Source of the DNA: Acidobacteriota bacterium
GTDB lineage: Bacteria > Acidobacteriota > Terriglobia > Terriglobales > Acidobacteriaceae
Direction of reading: 5' to 3'
Assembly (NCBI GenBank): GCA_003225615.1
Contig: QIAS01000119.1
Span: forward strand, 6,892 to 12,555
DNA: 5,664 nucleotides
This document shows positions 1 through 4,838 of the stretch, piece after piece. The notes under the pieces were generated by a model. It was not told the DNA's origin. It worked only from the letters and a program-made list of their open reading frames with translations, and made no database searches. Each line of letters starts with the position of its first letter. Position 1 is the first letter of the stretch. The position numbers and the translations under genes are program-made.

Positions 1-275
1 ATCAGCTTGCGGCTGGCGTCGTAGAAAACCTGTCCGGGAACCGTGTAAAGGTGAATGCGGGTCTTGAAACCGCGCACCGAGCCAAGATCCAAAGGCAGAA
101 AATCGAAAAACAGAGTACGTTCTGTCTCCGTGGCCAGCGAGATCATCTTGCCTTTTTGCTGCTCGGCAGTTTTCTGATAGATGAACTGCAAGTTCGTGGT
201 TTTGCCGCCTAGACCAGCGCCGTAATACACGATTTTGCAGTTGATCTCGCGGGCGGCAAAGTTAATGAAACTCAA
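1..275 (-). CDS. mglA: MglA-type Ras-like small GTPase (N-terminal part, cut by window edge)
   Basis: This encodes the first 91 residues of a cytoplasmic small GTPase of the MglA family, which in Myxococcus sets cell polarity and drives gliding. In other phyla its role is usually unknown. The protein opens [19 protein letters not shown], almost the same as myxobacterial MglA. The P-loop is G19-A-G-L-G-G-K25-T26. The family signature [15 protein letters not shown] lies at 48-62, and the switch II element T78-V-P-G-Q82 has the Thr-Val-Pro form that replaces DxxG in MglA. The YDASRKL segment (85-91) runs into the edge, so the G4/G5 motifs and C-terminus are not visible. The start is TTG at 273-275. 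It is chosen because family homology begins exactly there and a GAGG Shine-Dalgarno sits 6 nt upstream. No MglB/roadblock gene lies upstream; the preceding gene is a VWA protein 162 nt away. Confidence 0.93.
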   Translation of the reverse strand, partial: MSFINFAAREINCKIVYYGAGLGGKTTNLQFIYQKTAEQQKGKMISLATETERTLFFDFLPLDLGSVRGFKTRIHLYTVPGQVFYDASRKL

Positions 276-281
276 GACTTT

Positions 282-285
282 CCTC
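282..285 (-). promoter_or_regulatory. Ribosome binding site deciding the TTG start of mglA
   Basis: The minus strand reads TTTTGAGGAAAGTCTTG. GAGG lies 6 nt before the TTG at 273-275. With no nearby ATG in frame and homology starting at this codon, the site fixes a non-ATG start. Confidence 0.75.
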
Positions 286-353
286 AAAATCTGCCGTGCG
301 CGATCCACACCTCCGGGAACACGCACGTCAAAATGTGCTTTGGTTCTGCTGGA

Positions 354-362
354 TTTATACCA
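354..362 (-). promoter_or_regulatory. Candidate extended -10 promoter of mglA
   Basis: The minus strand reads TGGTATAAA, an extended -10 element (TGN followed by TATAAA). It would start transcription near position 347 and give a leader of about 70 nt. No good -35 hexamer is seen at 16-18 nt, which is compatible with an extended -10 promoter. If real, mglA can be transcribed independently of the VWA1 gene upstream. Prediction from sequence only. Confidence 0.35.
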
Positions 363-400
363 CAGGGCTTAGGGCGGCTGGCAGGTTACCCCGGTTACTA

Positions 401-416
401 AGGGAGCCACTCCCCG
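401..416 (-). terminator. Weak hairpin after the VWA1 gene
   Basis: A perfect 5-bp inverted repeat (GGGAG, 3-nt loop, CTCCC; 402-414) lies 23 nt beyond the VWA1 stop codon. On the minus strand it is followed only by TTAG, with no U-tract. It may weaken read-through into mglA, but it is too short to be a convincing intrinsic terminator. Confidence 0.2.
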
Positions 417-437
417 CCGATAGGAATGCTTGCCTCA

Positions 438-1745
438 TCAGCGGCCCGGGGGCAGCGGATAGTAGCCGTCCTTGGCATAGACTTTCACCCCGAGTCTATG
501 GACCCTGATTTCGATCTGCCGGTAGGTGCTGCTGGGCGTCAGGCGGGTGGTATAGCCAAGGGTGTACTGGTTGCGTGCCTCGACCGTTCCTGCGGCGTAG
601 GCCAGCTCGATGTCAGAACTGGAGAGCTCATTGAATACTTCCCCGCCAGTGGCGTTGGCATACTTCGGAAGAATGTCACTGTAGCCGTAACGGGGCAAAT
701 GGGTTAGACGCTGCAACTTGCCGTATCCCGGCAGTGCCGCGCCCTCCACCCCTACGCCATACACGATGATGTTGTTCGAAAGAAGGACTTTCATTACGTC
801 CTTGTAACCGGCTTTACTGCCGAACTCGCGGCCATCGCTGATGATGATAATAATCTTGCGGCGAGTCTTGTCCTGCTTGCTGAGCTCGAGAGCTGCCTTC
901 AACATGGCGTCATTGAGGACGCGTGATTGCTTAGGAGGCGTCACTACCGGCTGCACCGGACTGTCAATTGGATGGCCGTTTACGCTTGGTCCAGAAGCGA
1001 GAGGACCGCTGGTCACCGGCGGACCATTGTTGCTCCCTTGGTAGCTTTTTGCCTGGTTCAGCGCTTCAGCGAGTTTCTGGTTTACAGCAGCAAAATCGGT
1101 GATTTGCGTGACCGTGTAACTGTATGTGTAGAAGGCTACCTGATCGAACTGGCTGAATGCACCCTGCAGGGCGGCAAACGTTTTGTTTACCTTCTGCACC
1201 GCTACATCTGGCATGCCGAGGTCCAAAATCACCGCTGCCGAGAGCGGGAAAGGATCGCTGGTGAAGAACTTCAAGGACTGCTTTTTGCCGTCCTCCAAAA
1301 CGGTGAAGTCTTTGGGGAGCAAGCCGGCAACCAACCGTCCGTCGTAGTCTTTCACCGTGACCGGAACCAGCACGAAATTTACGTTGGTGACGATCTTGAA
1401 AAGGTCGTTTCGCGATTCACCAACCAGCCCTGGAGTGCTGCTCTCAGGCGCGGCTTCAGCGGGAGGCGTGCTGGGCTCCGGGGTTGTTTTTGGCGCTTCA
1501 GGAGTTGGGGCCGGCGCTTCGGGGGCGGGAGCGTTGCGCGGCGGTGCCGGGTTATCTGCTGGAGCCTTTTCCGTCGGCGTTGCCGGACGCTGAATTGGCG
1601 GCGGAGCGCTCGGTAACTGCTCAGCCGGCTTGCTGGCCGAGGGCGCGTCGGGGACATCCTGCGGCGGCTGCTGTTGGGCGGCGATTACGGCAATGCAGCA
1701 AACCAGCGTCAGCAGCCAACCAGCCCAGAGCCTCTTATGGATCAA
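438..1745 (-). CDS. Secreted VWFA-related Acidobacterial-domain protein 1, degenerate MIDAS
   Basis: A 435-residue exported protein of unknown function in the TIGR03436-type family. The signal peptide is residues 1-23 (MIHKR, hydrophobic LWAGWLLTLVCCIAVIA, then AQQQ). A Pro/Ala/Glu-rich linker follows to about 105 and opens with D30-V-P-D-A-P-S-A-S38. A beta-rich entry segment (about 114-162, with FTVLEDGKKQ) leads into the VWA fold. The metal site is altered: the DxSxS position reads D175-L-G-M-P179, and the MIDAS Thr position holds Arg275 (SRVLND). Only the Asp in ISDGREFGS (D304) remains, after a run of five Ile. A long Gly/Ser/Pro loop (about 233-273) precedes the Arg. The C-terminus has the usual NQYTLGY and KDGYYP elements. 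A longer TTG start at 1805 would add 20 polar residues. The TTG at 1745 is preferred because GGAGG sits 5 nt upstream and it gives a normal signal peptide. Metal-independent binding is inferred. Confidence 0.92.
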   Translation of the reverse strand: MIHKRLWAGWLLTLVCCIAVIAAQQQPPQDVPDAPSASKPAEQLPSAPPPIQRPATPTEKAPADNPAPPRNAPAPEAPAPTPEAPKTTPEPSTPPAEAAPESSTPGLVGESRNDLFKIVTNVNFVLVPVTVKDYDGRLVAGLLPKDFTVLEDGKKQSLKFFTSDPFPLSAAVILDLGMPDVAVQKVNKTFAALQGAFSQFDQVAFYTYSYTVTQITDFAAVNQKLAEALNQAKSYQGSNNGPPVTSGPLASGPSVNGHPIDSPVQPVVTPPKQSRVLNDAMLKAALELSKQDKTRRKIIIIISDGREFGSKAGYKDVMKVLLSNNIIVYGVGVEGAALPGYGKLQRLTHLPRYGYSDILPKYANATGGEVFNELSSSDIELAYAAGTVEARNQYTLGYTTRLTPSSTYRQIEIRVHRLGVKVYAKDGYYPLPPGR

Positions 1746-1875
1746 TGCCGCCTCCGACCCTTCCGGCGAACGATTTTCTAGAGATTCGGATGCTTTAAAG
1801 GGCAATTTGGTGCATCTAACCCCTCAGGGATAGACTAACAAAAAGCCAAAAGCCTTAGCCTAAGAGAATTTCCTT
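1746..1875. promoter_or_regulatory. Divergent promoter region between VWA1 and VWA2
   Basis: This 130-bp spacer separates the divergent starts of VWA1 (minus) and VWA2 (plus), so both promoters should lie here. An 11-bp palindrome CTTAGCCTAAG (1854-1864) sits 11 nt before the VWA2 ATG. A weak plus-strand -10 (TAGACT, 1831-1836) has a TTGGTG 18 nt upstream (1807-1812). No near-consensus promoter is seen for either gene. The palindrome could be an operator or an mRNA structure; nothing identifies a regulator. Confidence 0.35.
1751..1755 (-). promoter_or_regulatory. Strong Shine-Dalgarno deciding the VWA1 start
   Basis: The minus strand reads GGAGGCGGCATTG, a consensus GGAGG with a 5-nt spacer to the TTG at 1743-1745. 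The alternative TTG at 1803-1805 has an AGGGG only about 13 nt upstream, which is poorly spaced. Confidence 0.65.
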
Positions 1876-2886
1876 ATGCCAAAAGTCCATCCGCATCACG
1901 TGCTTGCCGCCCTGCTGGTGTTGCTCACTGCTGGCACTCCCTCGGTCCGCGCGCAGGCACCCCAGGAATCCGACCGCGACCAATCCCTAGAGACCTTGAA
2001 GGTTAATGTGGATGTAGTCCAGTTATTCTTCAATGTCAAAGACAAGAAGGGCGCGCTCATTCCCGACTTGAAGAAGGACAACTTCCAGATTTTTGAGGAC
2101 GGCAAGCCGCAGACCATCAAGTATTTCAATGCCGAATCTAATTTACCCCTCACGCTTGGCATTCTGATTGACTCCAGCGGCAGCCAGCAGCGGGTGTTGG
2201 ATATGGAGAAGGAAGTTGGCGGACAGTTCCTGCAGGAAATCCTGCGAGCCAAGGATGAAGCCTTCGTCATCAGCTTTGACGTGAATGTCGACTTGTTGCA
2301 GGACTTCACCAATTCCGTGCACGATCTCAAGGTGGCCCTAAACAAGGCAAGAATCAATACCGGGGGAGGTGGCGGGCCGCTACCGGGATTGGGTGGCGGA
2401 CCTATTCCCACCAGCACGCCGCGCGGCACGCTGCTGTACGACGCGATCTACCTGGCGTCCCACGACGAGCTTTCACACGAGGTCGGCCGCAAGGCAATGA
2501 TTATTCTTACCGACGGGGAAGACCAGGGCAGCCAGTTGCGAATCAAGGACGCCATCGAGGCTGCCCAGAAGTCGGATTCGATCGTTTATGTGTTACTGAT
2601 CGCGGACCGCGGATTTTACGGCGGTTTTGGATATTCCGGCGACTCAGAGATGAAAAAGTTGTCCGCCGAGACGGGCGGGCGCGTCATTGAAGTAGGAAAC
2701 AAGTTCGAAAAACTCAAACAGGCCTTCGACCAGATTTCTCAGGAACTGCGCAGTCAGTACAACATCGGGTATACCCCCACGAATTCCAAGCGCGATGGGA
2801 CCTTTCGCAAGGTTGAGATCAAGGCCAAACAGCAGGGCTACAAGGTACAAGCGCGCTCTGGTTACTATGCCATGATCCGCGAGTAA
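1876..2886 (+). CDS. Secreted VWFA-related Acidobacterial-domain protein 2, intact MIDAS
   Basis: A 336-residue exported VWA protein of the TIGR03436 type, function unknown. The signal peptide covers about 1-28 (basic/His n-region, VLAALLVLLTAG core, probable cleavage near SVRA/QA). Unlike its two neighbours it has almost no linker: the entry segment (41-84, with FQIFEDGKPQTIKYF) starts soon after cleavage. The MIDAS is complete: D99-S-S-G-S103, Thr185 in GTLLYD and D213 in LTDGEDQGS, so Mg/Mn-dependent ligand binding is expected from knowledge of VWA domains. A Gly/Pro-rich loop (163-182) precedes the MIDAS Thr. The C-terminal signature is SQYNIGYTP (293-301) and ARSGYYA (326-332). The ATG at 1876 has only a weak AAGAGA Shine-Dalgarno 8 nt upstream, but it places the signal peptide correctly. 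The gene is divergent from VWA1 and convergent with the DUF3052 gene, so it is probably monocistronic. Confidence 0.95.
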   Translation: MPKVHPHHVLAALLVLLTAGTPSVRAQAPQESDRDQSLETLKVNVDVVQLFFNVKDKKGALIPDLKKDNFQIFEDGKPQTIKYFNAESNLPLTLGILIDSSGSQQRVLDMEKEVGGQFLQEILRAKDEAFVISFDVNVDLLQDFTNSVHDLKVALNKARINTGGGGGPLPGLGGGPIPTSTPRGTLLYDAIYLASHDELSHEVGRKAMIILTDGEDQGSQLRIKDAIEAAQKSDSIVYVLLIADRGFYGGFGYSGDSEMKKLSAETGGRVIEVGNKFEKLKQAFDQISQELRSQYNIGYTPTNSKRDGTFRKVEIKAKQQGYKVQARSGYYAMIRE

Positions 2887-2892
2887 TCCGGA

Positions 2893-2953
2893 GAGACGGC
2901 TCGCCCCGTCTCACCCGCCCGTGGTCGTCCCGAGACGCGGCAAGGCGCGTCTC
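2893..2953. repeat. Tandem pair of GAGACG...CGTCTC hairpins between convergent genes
   Basis: Two perfect stem-loops with a common design. The first is GAGACGG, 6-nt loop, CCGTCTC (2893-2912). The second is GAGACGCG, 6-nt loop, CGCGTCTC (2932-2953). They are separated by 19 nt and fill most of the 80-bp gap between the stops of VWA2 (plus) and the DUF3052 gene (minus). Because they are symmetric they could terminate or protect transcripts from both sides, although neither is followed by a U-tract. Sharing of the GAGACG/CGTCTC core suggests two copies of one short palindromic (REP-like) repeat. Whether the family recurs in the genome cannot be seen here. Confidence 0.7.
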
Positions 2954-2966
2954 TACAGAGAGTTTG

Positions 2967-3380
2967 TCACGGGCGCGCGGCGCGGTCTTTCACGCGGATA
3001 ACAAACTTCAGTCCAGACCAGACTTCATCCACCGCGCACACCTTTACGTCGACCAGACCAGCTTGCAGGCCGATTCTGCGCACTTCGTTTTCGTTGAGGT
3101 CGGTATGAACCCCAGAGGTTTTCTTCGGCCAGGCCACCCACAGCACACCGGCAGGAGCCAGTCGTTTAGCCATTCGGGAAAATTCTTTCGTCAATTCAGA
3201 TCGCTTCTTGGAGAAAAGAAAAACGAAGTCAAGAACCCGACTAGTGTTTGGCAGTTCGCAAGAAGAGAGAGCCTCTGTGAGTTCGGCTTGCACCTCTGCG
3301 GGGACGTCGAGTAAAGCGACACGCGCGCGTTCTTTAATGCCAAGTTTTTTGGGAAGCGGCGTGCCTGAGTATCCTGCCAT
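2967..3380 (-). CDS. DUF3052 family protein
   Basis: A 137-residue soluble protein of a conserved bacterial family of unknown function (recognised as DUF3052). Family hallmarks are present end to end: MAGYSGTPLPKKLGIK (1-16), a hydrophobic DFVFLF strand (51-56), LWVAWPKKTSGVHTDLNENE (80-99) and GLVDVKVCAVDEVWSGLKFV (108-127). There is no signal peptide or membrane segment. The length matches the family, so the gene looks intact. An upstream ATG at 3401 would add MLSADVL, but that stretch is encoded by a heptad repeat and is not part of the family start, so the ATG at 3378-3380 is preferred; neither has a clear Shine-Dalgarno. The gene lies 94 nt downstream of VWA3 on the same strand and may be co-transcribed with it. 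No functional link is evident. Confidence 0.9.
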   Translation of the reverse strand: MAGYSGTPLPKKLGIKERARVALLDVPAEVQAELTEALSSCELPNTSRVLDFVFLFSKKRSELTKEFSRMAKRLAPAGVLWVAWPKKTSGVHTDLNENEVRRIGLQAGLVDVKVCAVDEVWSGLKFVIRVKDRAARP

Positions 3381-3386
3381 AAGAAC

Positions 3387-3473
3387 ATCAGCACTTAGCA
3401 TTTAGCACTCAGCTCTAAAGGCACTATTCGCCACAGACCAGCCCTGGCTATATGCTAATTGCTGATTGCTGTT
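3387..3473. repeat. Inverted arrays of a TGCTRAN-like heptad
   Basis: On the plus strand, 3453-3473 reads TGCTAAT TGCTGAT TGCTGTT. On the minus strand, 3387-3414 reads as four heptads: AGCTGAG, TGCTAAA, TGCTAAG, TGCTGAT. The arrays face each other: 3387-3401 and 3452-3466 are complementary at 14 of 15 positions, so a long-loop hairpin is possible. The element occupies the whole spacer between the VWA3 stop (3475) and the DUF3052 start (3380). Its period of seven and imperfect copies suggest a degenerate short tandem repeat. No function is assigned. Confidence 0.6.
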
Positions 3474-3474
3474 T

Positions 3475-4686
3475 TCACTGCACCGGAGCAAAATACCCGC
3501 GCCTCGACCGCACGTGCAAGTTCTTGTGATTTTGCGCCAGAATCTCGATCGTCCGGTATTTTCCGTCAAATCGAAAATCCGCCGGCTTGTACGACAAAGC
3601 GTATTGACTGCGTAGTTCGTCCTGGATCACGGCGAAGTCGTCGGACACCTCGCGAATCTGAAAAGGAAAAAATGCGCGACCGCCGGTGGCTTCGGCGATG
3701 CGCTCCAGCACTTTGTCTCCCTTGCTCTTCATGCCGCTGACGTTGGTGCTGATGGTGTAAACGATGGCTTCGGCGCGTTGGGCCATCTCAATTGCCTCTT
3801 CGCGGCTCACGTGACTCTGGTTGTCTTCGCCGTCGCTGAGCAGGATGATCGCGCGCCGGTTCGTGGCCCCCTGCGTCGCCTTGAGCAGTTTGTCGCGGCA
3901 CGCAAAATACAAGGCATCGTACATCGCGGTGCCCCCGCCCGGGCGCAGAGCACGTACACCATGTGATAAGACTTCTGTATTATCCGTGAAATCCGCCGTG
4001 ACGTCGGGAGTCACGTCAAAGCCCACTACGAACGCCTTATCGTAACGCGGACGAATAATCTGGTTGAGGAACTCGATTGCGGATTCCTGTTCAAACTTGA
4101 AGCGGTCACGGACCGAGTTGCTGGCATCTACCAGCAGGCCCACTTGCAGGGGCAGGTCCGTTTCACTGCGGAAACTGCGGATTTCAATCGCCGGCCGGTT
4201 ATCGTCAATCACTCGGAAGTCGGCCTTCTTCAGATCCTTGACATAGCGGCCGTGCTTGTCAGTGACGGTGAAGACTACGTTAACTTCGTCGACGCGCCGG
4301 CGAATCGTGGGCAGAGACTCGTCAACCTCGTCGGGCGCAGGATCGGATTTCTTGGCTTCGGACCCCTTTGGTTCGGGCTGGGCGGAAGCGGCATCTGGGT
4401 TGCCGCTCGTGGGCGCGACATCTTTCGCGCGATCAGGCGAAGGATTCGGCGCATCCTGCATGGGTACGGGCTGCTCGCTGGGCGCTGCCGTTTGTGGAGC
4501 TGCCGATGGCGGCGCAGTCTGTGCCGGCGCAGTTTGAGGGGGCGTTGGCGAATTCTTGGGTGGGCTTTGCTGTTCTCGGCTGGCCGAGGGCGCCGCGGGT
4601 AAGTCGTCCTGACCAGAGTTCTGGGCAAACGTTGTGGGCGCGAGCCAAGCCGCGACAGTAAAACAAAGAATCCAGGAAATTCTCAT
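3475..4686 (-). CDS. Secreted VWFA-related Acidobacterial-domain protein 3, intact MIDAS
   Basis: A 403-residue exported VWA protein of the TIGR03436 type, function unknown. The signal peptide is MRISWILCFTVAAWLAPTTFA (1-21), probably cleaved before QNSG. The mature chain begins close to D28-L-P-A-A-P-S-A-S36, matching VWA1. A Pro/Ala/Gln linker (about 37-105, with QTAP-type repeats) and a charged stretch (106-132) lead to the entry segment (133-172, DFRVIDDNRP). The MIDAS is complete: D187-A-S-N-S191, Thr253 in GGTAMYD and D285 in LLSDGEDNQS. The pre-Thr loop is short (RALRPGGG). The C-terminus carries SQYALSYKP (360-368) and SRRGYFAP (394-401). A longer frame to 4746 would add a 20-residue Arg/Pro-rich prefix. 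The ATG at 4684-4686 is preferred because it starts a canonical signal peptide and a perfect TATAAT lies between the two candidates. DUF3052 follows 94 nt downstream. Confidence 0.94.
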   Translation of the reverse strand: MRISWILCFTVAAWLAPTTFAQNSGQDDLPAAPSASREQQSPPKNSPTPPQTAPAQTAPPSAAPQTAAPSEQPVPMQDAPNPSPDRAKDVAPTSGNPDAASAQPEPKGSEAKKSDPAPDEVDESLPTIRRRVDEVNVVFTVTDKHGRYVKDLKKADFRVIDDNRPAIEIRSFRSETDLPLQVGLLVDASNSVRDRFKFEQESAIEFLNQIIRPRYDKAFVVGFDVTPDVTADFTDNTEVLSHGVRALRPGGGTAMYDALYFACRDKLLKATQGATNRRAIILLSDGEDNQSHVSREEAIEMAQRAEAIVYTISTNVSGMKSKGDKVLERIAEATGGRAFFPFQIREVSDDFAVIQDELRSQYALSYKPADFRFDGKYRTIEILAQNHKNLHVRSRRGYFAPVQ

Positions 4687-4699
4687 GGGAAACACCCAT

Positions 4700-4726
4700 A
4701 TTATAGCCGCTTTCCGGGTTGGTCTA
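4700..4726 (-). promoter_or_regulatory. Promoter of VWA3 with perfect TATAAT, near-leaderless
   Basis: The minus strand carries a perfect -10 hexamer TATAAT at 4700-4705. The best -35 candidate is TAGACC at 4721-4726, with a short 15-nt spacer. Transcription would start near 4693, leaving a leader of about 6-7 nt before the ATG at 4686. No convincing Shine-Dalgarno is present (TATGGGTGTTTCCC precedes the ATG). This fits leaderless or nearly leaderless translation. Confidence 0.5.
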
Positions 4727-4753
4727 GGCCACCGGCGCTCGTGCAAACCGCAA

Positions 4754-4777
4754 TGCCCCTTTGGCAGGCGCGGGGCA
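4754..4777. terminator. Possible stem-loop downstream of the pseudouridine synthase gene
   Basis: TGCCCC (4754-4759) and GGGGCA (4772-4777) form a perfect 6-bp stem with a 12-nt loop. It lies about 60 nt past the pseudouridine synthase stop and upstream of the VWA3 promoter. There is no U-tract, so a terminator role is only suggested by position. The rest of 4778-4838 shows nothing recognisable. Confidence 0.2.
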
Positions 4778-4838
4778 GGCTCTCGACTTTGCTCGCGATG
4801 AGAGATTAAAAGTTAACCACAAAATTTACGGAATAAGG

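Noticed and set aside
838..856. ATGATGATGATAATAAT simple-sequence tract as a phase-variation site
   Set aside because: Trinucleotide run encoding Ile codons of the VWA core strand; length changes would keep the frame, so it is unlikely to switch expression.
927..1616. A 229-codon plus-strand open frame opposite VWA1
   Set aside because: Its translation is Arg/Cys-rich with no recognisable domain and is the antisense shadow of the GC-rich Pro linker and VWA domain of VWA1.
1676..1691. Lipoprotein signal in VWA1 (LVCC in the hydrophobic core)
   Set aside because: The residue before Cys is Val, not Gly/Ala/Ser, and hydrophobic residues continue after it to a normal signal peptidase I-like site.
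1743..1805. Longer VWA1 start at TTG 1805
   Set aside because: Adds 20 polar residues in front of a complete signal peptide and has a poorly placed Shine-Dalgarno compared with GGAGG before 1745.
1797..1815. Six-codon ORF (MHQIAL) with a GAGGGG site 4 nt upstream, ahead of VWA1
   Set aside because: The spacing is attractive for a leader peptide, but the product has no attenuation-like composition and such short ORFs arise by chance; left unannotated.
1896..2429. A 177-codon minus-strand open frame inside VWA2
   Set aside because: Ser/Thr-rich antisense product without domain features; VWA2 on the plus strand is a clear family member.
4144..4602. A 152-codon plus-strand open frame opposite the VWA3 linker
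   Set aside because: Low-complexity Gly/Arg/Trp product, explained as antisense of the Pro/Ala-rich linker; no start signal or homology.
4687..4746. Longer VWA3 start at 4746
   Set aside because: The extra Arg/Pro-rich segment precedes a complete signal peptide and would overlap the TATAAT promoter.
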